Below, in pieces: positions 1 through 9,032 of a DNA stretch of 64,000 nucleotides. Each line of letters begins with the position of its first letter. Within the stretch, counting starts at the first letter, position 1. The notes under the pieces were generated by a model. It was not told the DNA's origin. It did no database searches and saw only the letters and a program-made list of their open reading frames with translations. Origin of the DNA: Enterobacter kobei (GTDB lineage Bacteria; Pseudomonadota; Gammaproteobacteria; Enterobacterales; Enterobacteriaceae). A program made the translations under genes and the position numbers. The stretch spans positions 1,674,001 through 1,738,000 of the forward strand of contig NZ_AP024590.1 of the NCBI RefSeq assembly GCF_018323985.1. The letters run 5' to 3'.

Positions 1-288
1 TGTTTGAAAGAAATCCACATAGGAGAAAACACCCTCTTTGGCGAAGGTGTAAAAGTATACGATCATGACCACGTGATCGATGAAAATTATAATACAAGTA
101 AAAATGAATTTATAAAGTCACCTGTAAAGATCGGAAAAAATTGCTGGATTGGGTCTAATACAATTATTTTAAAAGGGGTAAATATTGCAGATAACGTAGT
201 GATTGGTGCTAACTCGCTTGTTAATAAATCGATTACTACGTCAGGTATATATGCCAGTAAAAATGGTTCACTAACTAGAATAAAATGA
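1..288 (+). CDS. Hexapeptide-repeat acyltransferase, 5' end cut off by the window
   Basis: The reading frame is open from the first base, so only the C-terminal 95 or so residues are seen. They contain isoleucine-patch hexapeptide repeats (VKIGKNCWIGSNTIILKGV, then NVVIGANSLV) typical of left-handed beta-helix O-acetyltransferases of the WcaF/WbbJ/NodL kind. The HDH motif near the start is typical of the catalytic region of this family. In an O-antigen cluster such enzymes usually O-acetylate a sugar of the repeat unit, in the cytoplasm or at the inner membrane. The next glycosyltransferase follows within 14 bases. The acceptor sugar cannot be told. Confidence 0.8.
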   Translation, partial: CLKEIHIGENTLFGEGVKVYDHDHVIDENYNTSKNEFIKSPVKIGKNCWIGSNTIILKGVNIADNVVIGANSLVNKSITTSGIYASKNGSLTRIK

Positions 289-301
289 TTTGGGATTCGT
301 C

Positions 302-1237
302 ATGAGCGATATAGTAGCATGGAATATTATCACAGTTTCAGTAATTTCATATAATTCTGAAAAAACAATTTCTGAAACATTGAATAGTATAGCCAGTCAA
401 ACTTATAATACTAAAGCTATTGAAGTGATTATTGCTGATGATGGCTCAAAAGATTCAACACTATTAATAGCGGAGAATTGGAAAAAGAAAAATCAATCTA
501 ACTTTTATAATATTATCATCACTACACATCATAAAAATAAAGGAGTTGCGGCAAACTGCAATCAGGCATGGCGACTAGCAACGGGGTTCTGGATTAAAAC
601 TATTGCCGCCGATGATATGTTATTACCAACTTGCATAGAGTTAAATATCAATTATGTTAATCGCTTTCCTAATTCATCTATAGTATTTTCTGATATGATT
701 GCATTTTTGAATGATGGTAAATACATCCCCATAAAGCATGATAGAAAGAAAATTCTTGTCGATCACACTCAGCAATTAAGTCAAATCCTCTCATCATGTT
801 ACTTACTCGCACCTACAGCATTCATTCGTAAAAGTGTTTTGGAAGATGTGGGATATGCAGATGAATCATACTCGATGATAGAAGATTATCCATTATGGTT
901 GAAATGTCTACAAAAAGGCTTCGTATTATCTTATATGGAGTCAGATACAATTCTTTATAGGAAAGGGGATTCTTTATCTCAACAAGGCGAAAAAATTGGT
1001 AATATACAGTATTTACAATCATTATTTTCCTTTCAAAAAGATAAGATTTGGCCGCTATTACCGAATAGGATGTTTTTAAAGAAGTGGGATGATTATTTGC
1101 TTTTTAAACATAAAACAATATGGATAAAAATATTTGGTAATAAAGTTAGCATTCCTTATCTTCTATCTCAGAAATCACTTTTGCTATTTAGACCTTATAA
1201 AATATACCGCGTAATCAAAAAAGTAATAACAAAATAA
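302..1237 (+). CDS. Family 2 glycosyltransferase (O-antigen)
   Basis: A GT-A fold (GT2) glycosyltransferase of 311 residues that probably adds one sugar of the O-antigen repeat unit at the cytoplasmic face of the inner membrane. The N-terminal nucleotide-binding pattern is VSVISYN near residue 12 and IIADDGSKDST near residue 44. A second acidic motif, AADDM, near residue 103 fits the metal-binding DxD site. The ATG at 302 is preferred: a TTG four codons upstream (290) is in frame but has no better ribosome site. The gene is strongly AT-rich like its neighbours, as expected of a transferred O-antigen cluster. Donor and linkage cannot be predicted. Confidence 0.8.
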   Translation: MSDIVAWNIITVSVISYNSEKTISETLNSIASQTYNTKAIEVIIADDGSKDSTLLIAENWKKKNQSNFYNIIITTHHKNKGVAANCNQAWRLATGFWIKTIAADDMLLPTCIELNINYVNRFPNSSIVFSDMIAFLNDGKYIPIKHDRKKILVDHTQQLSQILSSCYLLAPTAFIRKSVLEDVGYADESYSMIEDYPLWLKCLQKGFVLSYMESDTILYRKGDSLSQQGEKIGNIQYLQSLFSFQKDKIWPLLPNRMFLKKWDDYLLFKHKTIWIKIFGNKVSIPYLLSQKSLLLFRPYKIYRVIKKVITK

Positions 1238-1247
1238 AGAGAAGAAT

Positions 1248-2528
1248 ATGGCTGCTAATTTATTAATAATACTTTTTTTTACATTCGCCACATTAATTGC
1301 TAATTCACGGTTAAAAATTTTTAGTTTCAAGCCAACATTTTTAGGTGCTTTATTTCTTTTGTCTCTATTTGTGCAAATAGTTCCTGGAACAGTATTAGTT
1401 GCTTTTTTTGATTATCCAATGTCTTTTGGGGTCGATACGCTAATTACGGAAGAAAGCAAGCTTGAAACATTCCAATATACTTTTTTATCTATATCAATTT
1501 TACTGCTTATAATTTCTGTTGCCTCATACATATGTCATTTTGATATCGAAATTGGAAAGCTGAATACCAGTCATTTCCGCATAAAATTAATTACTTTTTT
1601 TTCACTGCTCGTAATTTTTCTTAAAATAATGTCAGTTGGAAATATTCCTTTTTTATTGGCCCTTAAAGGTGATTTTGATGGGGCTGCGTTGGCTAAAGCA
1701 CAAATTTTAAAAAATGAAGTTGGTTTAGGAGGGCTTTTCATTGGCTATATCTTTGTGTATTTCCCCTATATTTCTCTTGTCTGTTCTTATATCCATAAAA
1801 AGAAGCACATATTGGGAACGTTGCTATTTAGGATCAATGTTTTATTAATTGTAATTTATAGCATATACGATATGCAAAAATCAAAATTAATTGTCGTTGT
1901 TTTTATCTTATTCATTCTTTATTTAAAGTCTGTAAAAAGTATAAATTATCTTCTTGTAACTATCATACCTACATTTAGCATTGTTATTTTATGTGCTTTT
2001 TTTATGCTTTTGCACAATATTCCTTTAGGCGAAGTATTTGACTCTGTTTTAGCCAGATTATTTATAGGACAAACGGAAGGGTCATTTATGATTTACCAGG
2101 CGTTAACTCCTAATATAGAACGCATTGCCTACGGAATGCCATTCGGCGGGCTCTATGGAATTTATGCAATGGATCCCGCAGCAGAAATAATTACAATATT
2201 TTTTCCTACAGCAGGAGATGCATGGGTTAATTCGAATAGCTATTTTCAAGCTCATGCGTGGTCTATTTTTGGAGATATTTCTCTTTTAATTGCCCCCTTG
2301 GTTGTTGCATTAAATATTATGGGACTCTATTTTCTAAAGGAAATTTTTAGCAGAGTTGATAGAACATTTGCGAGTAGCGTTTATATTGTGTCTATCTTGA
2401 CATTACCAATTGTAAATGATTTTTCCTATTTCTTATTTTTCAAATCATGGCTTTGCATGATTGTACTAATGATGTTTTATATTATGACTATAAAAGTTAT
2501 TGAGCTAAGTTGTAAGTTCAAAAATTAA
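1248..2528 (+). CDS. wzy: O-antigen polymerase-like membrane protein (Wzy)
   Basis: A 426-residue protein made almost wholly of hydrophobic segments (about ten or more), with one large hydrophilic loop around residues 270-340. This is the layout of Wzy, the inner-membrane polymerase that joins undecaprenyl-linked repeat units in the periplasm. Wzy proteins share little sequence, so the call rests on topology and context: glycosyltransferases on both sides, and wzzB, its chain-length partner, downstream. The start has a good ribosome site (AGAGAAG). No Wzx flippase is in the window; it is presumably upstream. An alternative is another O-unit membrane protein, but topology favours Wzy. Confidence 0.7.
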   Translation: MAANLLIILFFTFATLIANSRLKIFSFKPTFLGALFLLSLFVQIVPGTVLVAFFDYPMSFGVDTLITEESKLETFQYTFLSISILLLIISVASYICHFDIEIGKLNTSHFRIKLITFFSLLVIFLKIMSVGNIPFLLALKGDFDGAALAKAQILKNEVGLGGLFIGYIFVYFPYISLVCSYIHKKKHILGTLLFRINVLLIVIYSIYDMQKSKLIVVVFILFILYLKSVKSINYLLVTIIPTFSIVILCAFFMLLHNIPLGEVFDSVLARLFIGQTEGSFMIYQALTPNIERIAYGMPFGGLYGIYAMDPAAEIITIFFPTAGDAWVNSNSYFQAHAWSIFGDISLLIAPLVVALNIMGLYFLKEIFSRVDRTFASSVYIVSILTLPIVNDFSYFLFFKSWLCMIVLMMFYIMTIKVIELSCKFKN

Positions 2529-2575
2529 CTTGGCATTTTAAAATAAATCAGAGGATTTTAAAATTTGGAGTCTTT

Positions 2576-3649
2576 ATGAAAGTGCTACATATTGTTGGTA
2601 ATGAAATTGAAGAGTCAAATGGTATTGGGCGATTATTGCCTGAAATGATTGAAATGCAAAATAAATACAGTGATTCCTTAAGTTGTTCCCTGCTATGTAT
2701 CAATGGAAAGTATGAATCAAATAATTTTAAAGTCTATAAATTAAATGAACTTACTGACCTTGTAATCGATCAGTTTGATCTTTTTATTTTCCATGGTATT
2801 TATTTTTATTCATATATTAAGTTGTCAAAAAGAATTTTATCTCGCAATAAAATATATTTTGTTAAGCCTCATTCAAGTTTGATACATAGCGCACAAAAAA
2901 AATCTGCTATTAAAAAAATGCTTGGGAACTTAATTTGTTTTAAAAGTTTTATTAAATCAGCCAATGCAGTAATTTTCATAAATGCCGATGAGGCTAAGAA
3001 CTCGCTTCAATGGAATCGAAACTATTTCCTCGAAGGGAATGGTTTAGCGAGTAACCAACATGTACTGCAAAAAACAAAAATCACAGTAAAACCATATAAA
3101 TTTGTTTACATGTCACGTATTGATTTTTCTCATAAAGGAACAGACATTCTACTTGATGCCTTAGAGTTATTAAAAGAAAAATATAAAATAACTAATTTCA
3201 ATCTTTCTATTTATGGAAAGGGTAATGAAAAAGAGGTGTCAAAACTTATCTACAGAATTGGTAAACTAGGTTTCCCGGATGTATCTTTCAATGGTCCAAT
3301 TTTCGGACAAGAAAAAAATAATATGCTGCTTAGTAAAGACATTTTTATTTTAACTTCGCGATATGAGGGGTTTCCGATGGCAATACTAGAAGCTCTTGAT
3401 TCTGGATTACCCTGTCTCGTAACTCGTGGCGTAAATATGTCAAGTATAATTAATAATTATCACGTTGGTTGGGAGTGTGAAACAGCAGTTGAAAGTGTCG
3501 CAGAACTGATTCTATCCGTTATGAAAATGGATAGTAACCTGATCGAAGAAGCATCTGATCTTGCACGTAAGTATGTAATCAAAGAACATGATTGGCCCTC
3601 ACTTGTTAACCATTCAGAAGCAACTTATTCTGCATTGAGTACAAAGTAA
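2576..3649 (+). CDS. Family 4-type glycosyltransferase (GT-B fold)
   Basis: A 357-residue glycosyltransferase of the GT4 (group 1) type. The C-terminal donor-binding domain is clear: a YMSRIDFSHKGTDILL stretch near residue 178, and the E-x7-E motif EGFPMAILE near residue 264 followed by ALDSGLPCLVT. It probably adds a sugar to the growing lipid-linked O unit. It lies 47 bases after the polymerase in the same direction and is equally AT-rich. It is the last gene before a long gene-free gap, so it may close one transcription unit. Substrates are unknown. Confidence 0.8.
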   Translation: MKVLHIVGNEIEESNGIGRLLPEMIEMQNKYSDSLSCSLLCINGKYESNNFKVYKLNELTDLVIDQFDLFIFHGIYFYSYIKLSKRILSRNKIYFVKPHSSLIHSAQKKSAIKKMLGNLICFKSFIKSANAVIFINADEAKNSLQWNRNYFLEGNGLASNQHVLQKTKITVKPYKFVYMSRIDFSHKGTDILLDALELLKEKYKITNFNLSIYGKGNEKEVSKLIYRIGKLGFPDVSFNGPIFGQEKNNMLLSKDIFILTSRYEGFPMAILEALDSGLPCLVTRGVNMSSIINNYHVGWECETAVESVAELILSVMKMDSNLIEEASDLARKYVIKEHDWPSLVNHSEATYSALSTK

Positions 3650-4506
3650 CCTGTGTTTATAGAATATAGTTATTAACTTTGATAATTATTTTTATCATTA
3701 TACTTTAGTTTACTTTTCAATTGTTAATACTTATTGAGGTTTGTTGTTGATTAAAAATGATAGCTTTTTCGTTTTTACCCATTAAAAATGTACATTAGCT
3801 GATCTGAGACAACAATGAATCTAAATATTTTATTAATTCAAAGCGAGACTTATCAAAACATTCATAATCGTCTAAGCTTTCTTTTGATTTTTAACTCTTA
3901 TAACTAAGCGTAATAAATCTTGTTAAATAGCTCACAAAAATACTACATCAACTCGACTAAATAAAAATTTGATTTGGGTAATAGTATTCTGTTAATAGCC
4001 AATGCCACTTTTCTACTCGTGTATGTGCAAAGTTTGGACAAAGATGAAATAAATCATGCCCGGATAGTACAACAAACTGTGGATTGAACACGGCTGAAAT
4101 TTACATGCAATTTTCATATTAATTTACACATAAAGAATGGTACTCCAGTGATAGTATTTATAATGAAAACTACTGGTTAGTAAGATGATAATCCTACCCA
4201 GAAATATGATAATTTGATTAGATAGCCTCAGGCGTTGATGTACTTAACGTAGTGGTTTAATAATTTAAATACTATGCAGAGTGGAATAAGTTAATCAGTT
4301 GTTCGGTTAGCTCAACAGAGTTTTGAAAATATCGCGTTTATATACGTCGATATGAATAGTAACCTTTCGTTCACTCTAAGAATATATTCATGTCGCTAAA
4401 GGGTAACTTATGCGAAACGATCATTTACTCACTTCGATAATATCTTCTTATAGTATTTAAAGCATAACTCTAAACGTTAAATATTTATATTATTTTGGAA
4501 TTATCC
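3650..4506. other. Gene-free AT-rich gap inside the O-antigen cluster
   Basis: About 850 bases without a convincing coding region on either strand. All frames are broken by frequent stops, and I saw no start with a good ribosome site opening a run of more than a few dozen codons. Composition is as AT-rich as the flanking glycosyltransferases. I could not recognise insertion-sequence ends, a JUMPstart element or a decayed gene. It may hold the promoter of the next glycosyltransferase or be the remains of a lost O-antigen gene. Confidence 0.5.
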
Positions 4507-5316
4507 ATGAAAATAAGTGTGCTTTTATCTCTTTACACAAAGGAATCACCAGCCTTCCTGGAGTCCTGTCTAGAGAGTTTGTTTCATCAAACATATTTTC
4601 CTGATGAGGTCGTTATTGTTTATGATGGCCCTGTTAGACAAGAACTACAAGATTGTGTGGACAAATGGTCTTCTAAACTCCCTATAAAAGTTGTCAAATT
4701 ACCGAATAACGTTGGGTTAGGTAAGGCGTTAAATCACGGACTTGAATTCTGCTCTCATGATATTGTTTTTAGAATGGATACAGATGATATCTGTCATGAA
4801 ACTCGTGTCGAAAAACAACTTTCTTATTTGCAAAATAACCCATCAATTGGTTTGATTAGTTCAACGGTGGGAGAGTTTCGGGATTCTATTGATGAAGTTC
4901 ATGCTTTCAGAAAATTACCACTAACACACAGCGAAATAGTTAGATTTGCAAAGAAACGGAATCCGTTTAACCATATGGCGGTTGCATTCAGGAAGGATTT
5001 GGTCATAGCTGCAGGAGGGTATCGAAGTGAATATTTATATGAAGACTACGCTCTCTGGGTCAGAATGTTGCAAAATGGAGTAAATACAGCTAATTTGCCA
5101 GAAACGCTTGTCTTTGCAAGGACCGGCAACGGAATGCTTACGAGACGCTCAGGATTTAAATATGCAAAATCAGAATTTGCAGCGCAAGTTGGTTTTTATA
5201 AGAGTGGATACTTATCGTGTTACGAACTTTTTCGGAATCTGTCAGTCAGGTTACCATTAAGACTCGCGCCAGTATCATTACTATCATTTATTTATTCTAA
5301 TATTTTACGAAAATAA
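4507..5316 (+). CDS. Family 2 glycosyltransferase, AmsE-like
   Basis: A 269-residue GT2 glycosyltransferase resembling AmsE of amylovoran synthesis. It starts MKISVLLSLYTKE, has the nucleotide-binding run DEVVIVYDGPV near residue 35, and carries the metal-binding pattern RMDTDDIC near residue 93. A conserved YEDYALWVRM segment near residue 178 probably belongs to the acceptor site. The ATG at 4507 was chosen over an in-frame TTG four codons upstream because it gives the usual family start. It stands alone between the gene-free gap and gnd. It is somewhat less AT-rich than the genes before the gap. It probably completes the O unit. Confidence 0.8.
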   Translation: MKISVLLSLYTKESPAFLESCLESLFHQTYFPDEVVIVYDGPVRQELQDCVDKWSSKLPIKVVKLPNNVGLGKALNHGLEFCSHDIVFRMDTDDICHETRVEKQLSYLQNNPSIGLISSTVGEFRDSIDEVHAFRKLPLTHSEIVRFAKKRNPFNHMAVAFRKDLVIAAGGYRSEYLYEDYALWVRMLQNGVNTANLPETLVFARTGNGMLTRRSGFKYAKSEFAAQVGFYKSGYLSCYELFRNLSVRLPLRLAPVSLLSFIYSNILRK

Positions 5317-5464
5317 AAATTCCCTGTTGTATATTTTAGAAATATTCTTCATTGTCTAATGTATATAATAAATGTTTATTGATAGTCTGCAATCCGCTAA
5401 GATACCTCTCACATTTATATACTCAGCCGTAAATGCTGAGATTGAAACCTGACAGGAGTATGTA

Positions 5465-6871
5465 ATGTCCAAACAGCAGATCGGCGTTGTTGGTATGGCC
5501 GTGATGGGGCGCAACCTGGCGCTGAACATCGAAAGCCGTGGCTATACCGTTTCCGTTTTCAACCGCTCCCGCGAAAAGACTGAGGAAGTGATTGCTGAAA
5601 ACCCGGGCAAAAACCTGGTTCCTTTTTACAGCGTTCAGGAGTTTGTTGAATCACTTGAAACGCCTCGTCGTATCCTGTTAATGGTGCAAGCGGGTGCAGG
5701 AACGGATGCTGCTATCAACTCCCTGAAACCGTATCTGAATAAAGGCGACATCATCATTGATGGTGGCAACACATTCTTCCATGACACCATTCGCCGTAAC
5801 CGCGAACTCTCTGCAGAAGGTTTTAACTTTATTGGTACCGGTGTCTCAGGTGGGGAAGAGGGCGCATTGAAAGGCCCATCCATCATGCCTGGTGGTCAGA
5901 AAGAAGCCTATGAGCTGGTTGCCCCAATCCTCACTAAAATCGCTGCGGTTGCTGAAGATGGCGAACCTTGCGTAACTTATATCGGTGCTGACGGCGCGGG
6001 TCACTACGTTAAGATGGTTCACAACGGCATCGAATATGGCGACATGCAGCTTATCGCTGAAGCTTACTCGCTGTTGAAGGGCGGTCTCAACCTTTCCAAT
6101 GAAGAGCTGGCGCAGACCTTTACTGAGTGGAACAAAGGCGAGCTGAGCAGCTATCTGATCGACATCACCAAAGATATCTTCACTAAGAAAGATGAAGAGG
6201 GTAAATACCTGGTTGATGTAATCTTGGACGAAGCGGCCAACAAAGGCACCGGTAAATGGACCAGCCAGAGCTCGCTGGATCTCGGCGAGCCGCTGTCACT
6301 GATCACTGAGTCCGTGTTCGCGCGTTATATCTCCTCTCTGAAAGAGCAGCGTGTTGCAGCATCGAAAGTGCTGTCTGGCCCGCAGGCTAAACCGGCTGGC
6401 GATAAAGCAGAATTTATTGAGAAAGTCCGTCGTGCGCTGTATCTCGGAAAAATCGTCTCTTATGCTCAGGGCTTCTCCCAGCTCCGCGCGGCTTCAGAAG
6501 AATACAACTGGGATCTGAACTACGGTGAAATCGCGAAGATTTTCCGTGCGGGTTGTATTATTCGTGCCCAGTTCCTGCAGAAGATCACCGACGCTTATGC
6601 TGAGACTCCGGCTATCGCCAACCTGCTGCTTGCACCTTACTTCAAGCAAATTGCCGATGATTATCAGCAGGCGCTGCGTGACGTGGTAGCTTATGCCGTA
6701 CAAAACGGTATTCCGGTGCCGACTTTCGGCGCGGCGGTGGCTTATTACGACAGCTACCGTGCTGCCGTCCTGCCAGCGAACCTGATCCAGGCACAGCGTG
6801 ACTACTTCGGGGCGCATACTTACAAGCGCACCGATAAAGACGGCATTTTCCATACGGAATGGCTGGATTAA
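5465..6871 (+). CDS. gnd: 6-phosphogluconate dehydrogenase, decarboxylating
   Basis: Converts 6-phosphogluconate to ribulose 5-phosphate and CO2 with NADP+, in the oxidative pentose phosphate pathway in the cytosol. The 468-residue length is the family norm. Visible signatures are the N-terminal dinucleotide motif GVVGMAVMGRNLALN and the catalytic region GAGHYVKMVHNGIEYGDMQ, which holds the conserved Lys and Asn. The ribosome site AGGAG precedes the ATG closely. gnd is the classical right boundary of enterobacterial O-antigen loci and its 5' flank often recombines with them. Base composition jumps sharply to the chromosomal average here. A strong terminator follows. Confidence 0.97.
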   Translation: MSKQQIGVVGMAVMGRNLALNIESRGYTVSVFNRSREKTEEVIAENPGKNLVPFYSVQEFVESLETPRRILLMVQAGAGTDAAINSLKPYLNKGDIIIDGGNTFFHDTIRRNRELSAEGFNFIGTGVSGGEEGALKGPSIMPGGQKEAYELVAPILTKIAAVAEDGEPCVTYIGADGAGHYVKMVHNGIEYGDMQLIAEAYSLLKGGLNLSNEELAQTFTEWNKGELSSYLIDITKDIFTKKDEEGKYLVDVILDEAANKGTGKWTSQSSLDLGEPLSLITESVFARYISSLKEQRVAASKVLSGPQAKPAGDKAEFIEKVRRALYLGKIVSYAQGFSQLRAASEEYNWDLNYGEIAKIFRAGCIIRAQFLQKITDAYAETPAIANLLLAPYFKQIADDYQQALRDVVAYAVQNGIPVPTFGAAVAYYDSYRAAVLPANLIQAQRDYFGAHTYKRTDKDGIFHTEWLD

Positions 6872-6894
6872 TCTGATTTAACCTGAAAACTATT

Positions 6895-6927
6895 AAACGC
6901 CCGGTCAATAAAACCGGGCGTTTTTTT
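6895..6927 (+). terminator. Rho-independent terminator of gnd
   Basis: A GC-rich inverted repeat, AAACGCCCGGT and ACCGGGCGTTT, with a 7 base loop, followed by a run of seven T. It lies 23 bases after the gnd stop codon. Confidence 0.9.
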
Positions 6928-7129
6928 ATGCAGAAAGTACCAGATTTGGGCATATCACTCTGTGCATAGGTACGTAAAATCCGAAAAGTATATTACAGCG
7001 CCCGTCAGGCTCCGGACACGCGTCTTGACAGGCAACAAAGGTAAGAGGTAAAAACCTCTCAGTTAATAAATTCAGTGGTGATGGTACTGCCATCTCCAGA
7101 CACTCAAACTTGAAGAAGTTGCTTAGCGA

Positions 7130-8296
7130 ATGAAAATAACAATCTCCGGTACAGGTTACGTTGGTCTTTCAAACGGTATTCTGATCGCACAACATCATGA
7201 AGTGGTGGCGCTGGATATCATTCAGGCCAAAGTTGATATGCTTAACCAGAAAATCTCGCCTATCGTTGATAAAGAGATTCAGGAATATCTGCAAACTAAA
7301 CCGCTTAATTTTCGTGCTACCACGGATAAGCAGGATGCCTATCGCGATGCGGATTTTGTGATTATTGCCACGCCGACTGACTATGATCCCAAAACCAACT
7401 ATTTCAACACCTCCAGCGTTGAAGCGGTGATCCGTGATGTAGTGGCAATCAATCCCCAAGCGGTGATGATTATTAAATCCACTGTGCCGGTTGGCTTTAC
7501 ACAGTCAATCCGAGACGAACTGGGTATCGATAACGTTATTTTCTCTCCGGAATTTCTCCGTGAAGGGAAAGCGCTTTATGACAATTTGCATCCGTCGCGC
7601 ATTGTTATCGGTGAGCGTTCCGAACGCGCGGAACGTTTTGCTTCGCTGCTGCAGGAAGGCGCTATCAAGAAAGATATTAAGGTGCTGTTCACCGACTCGA
7701 CGGAAGCCGAAGCCATTAAGCTTTTCGCTAATACCTATCTGGCAATGCGTGTAGCGTATTTTAATGAGCTGGACAGCTATGCTGAGAGCCTCGGCCTCGA
7801 TTCTCGTCAGATCATCGAAGGTGTCTGTCTCGATCCACGTATTGGCAGCCATTATAATAACCCGTCCTTCGGTTACGGCGGTTATTGTCTGCCGAAAGAC
7901 ACCAAACAGTTGCTGGCTAACTATCAGTCGGTGCCAAATAATCTGATCTCTGCGATTGTCGATGCGAACCGTACGCGTAAAGATTTTATCGCGGATTCTA
8001 TTCTTTCCCGCAAGCCTAAGGTCGTTGGCGTTTATCGTTTGATTATGAAGAGCGGCTCAGATAACTTCCGTGCCTCTTCCATTCAGGGGATCATGAAGCG
8101 CATCAAAGCCAAAGGCGTGCAGGTTATTATTTATGAACCGGTAATGAAAGAAGATGAGTTCTTCCATTCCCGTGTTGTCCGCGATCTGGAAGCCTTCAAG
8201 AAAGAATCAGATGTGATTATTTCAAACCGCATGGCTGAAGAACTGGCGGATGTGGAGGATAAAGTTTATACCCGCGACCTTTTTGGTAGTGACTGA
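7130..8296 (+). CDS. ugd: UDP-glucose 6-dehydrogenase
   Basis: Oxidises UDP-glucose to UDP-glucuronate with two NAD+, in the cytosol. The product feeds capsule, colanic acid and LPS sugars, and 4-amino-arabinose modification of lipid A. At 388 residues it has the size of E. coli Ugd. The N-terminal Rossmann motif GTGYVGLSNG and the active-site cysteine motif GYGGYCLPKDT are both intact. The gene has its own upstream region of about 200 bases after the gnd terminator and its own terminator. The epimerase encoded nearby on the other strand probably uses its product to make UDP-galacturonate. Confidence 0.96.
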   Translation: MKITISGTGYVGLSNGILIAQHHEVVALDIIQAKVDMLNQKISPIVDKEIQEYLQTKPLNFRATTDKQDAYRDADFVIIATPTDYDPKTNYFNTSSVEAVIRDVVAINPQAVMIIKSTVPVGFTQSIRDELGIDNVIFSPEFLREGKALYDNLHPSRIVIGERSERAERFASLLQEGAIKKDIKVLFTDSTEAEAIKLFANTYLAMRVAYFNELDSYAESLGLDSRQIIEGVCLDPRIGSHYNNPSFGYGGYCLPKDTKQLLANYQSVPNNLISAIVDANRTRKDFIADSILSRKPKVVGVYRLIMKSGSDNFRASSIQGIMKRIKAKGVQVIIYEPVMKEDEFFHSRVVRDLEAFKKESDVIISNRMAEELADVEDKVYTRDLFGSD

Positions 8297-8330
8297 TTAT
8301 AGTATAAAAAGCTTACTTTCACATAATATA

Positions 8331-8362
8331 AGGACAGTGTTTCAATAACGCTGTCCTTTTTT
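8331..8362 (+). terminator. Rho-independent terminator of ugd
   Basis: Inverted repeat AGGACAG ... CTGTCCT followed by a run of T, about 35 bases after the ugd stop. The A-rich 5' side is too weak to be certain that it also ends the convergent acetyltransferase transcript. Confidence 0.8.
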
Positions 8363-8426
8363 ATAAAACTAACTGTTAGGTTTTTTAAACACAATCCACA
8401 ACTAGTAATATCACCTAAATAACTTC

Positions 8427-8996
8427 CTATTTATTAATAAGCACCTGTTCAGGAAGATATTTTTTGAATTTTTTTAATGCAGAAAGAATATTCTCTTTTG
8501 AAATGGAATAATATACGTCCATTTCTGTCTCTCCTGTACGTTCAGCACCGAACCGTTCGTGAAATTTGATGACTGAAAAATTACCCTTACGTACATCAAA
8601 GTGCGCACGTTCAAATCCAAGGCTTAGGGCATACTGATAGATTAGAAGCGCAGACTCGATAGCAAAATGCGACGGAGCCTCTCCACTTATTACCCATGAG
8701 CCCCAGCAGAAAGAATTTTCTTGCTGATCATACATACGTACAGTGCCATATGGATGGCCGGTAAAATCTTCAATAATAAAATATGCCTGTCCTTGGCTTG
8801 ACAAATATCGTTCAATCCATTGCTTCTGCTCGCTAATATCCTGAGATGTTGAGCTAATAAAACGTCCCTTTTTTTCATTAGTCCGCAAGTTTACGATAAA
8901 ATCGGCATCGTCTGGTTTGACATTCCGCAGCTTAATTGTACGACCAACAATACTTACCGCTTGATGAATAGCTGGAACGGTTATCTTATTAATCAT
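8427..8996 (-). CDS. GNAT-family N-acetyltransferase
   Basis: A 189-residue protein with the GNAT fold pattern. The N-terminal strand reads IKLRNVKPDDADFIVNLR near residue 22, a central acetyl-CoA binding region lies near residues 80-125, and a C-terminal VIKFHERFGAERTGE motif matches the usual family ending. It probably transfers an acetyl group to an amino group of a small molecule or nucleotide sugar, as WecD and PseH do. The ribosome site AGAGAG precedes the ATG. It lies 36 bases downstream of the epimerase gene on the same strand, so the two are probably co-transcribed. It is more AT-rich than its neighbours and may have been acquired. Substrate unknown. Confidence 0.75.
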   Translation of the reverse strand: MINKITVPAIHQAVSIVGRTIKLRNVKPDDADFIVNLRTNEKKGRFISSTSQDISEQKQWIERYLSSQGQAYFIIEDFTGHPYGTVRMYDQQENSFCWGSWVISGEAPSHFAIESALLIYQYALSLGFERAHFDVRKGNFSVIKFHERFGAERTGETEMDVYYSISKENILSALKKFKKYLPEQVLINK

Positions 8997-9032
8997 TATA
9001 TATTCTCTCTTTAGCGATTGCCTTAAGATAAG

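Noticed and set aside
3650..4506. Insertion sequence or JUMPstart element in the O-antigen gap
   Set aside because: No terminal inverted repeats, transposase motifs or JUMPstart core could be found by eye.
5317..5464. Assignment of gnd promoter boxes
   Set aside because: Several AT-rich hexamers fit one box, but none forms a pair with 16-18 base spacing that I trust.
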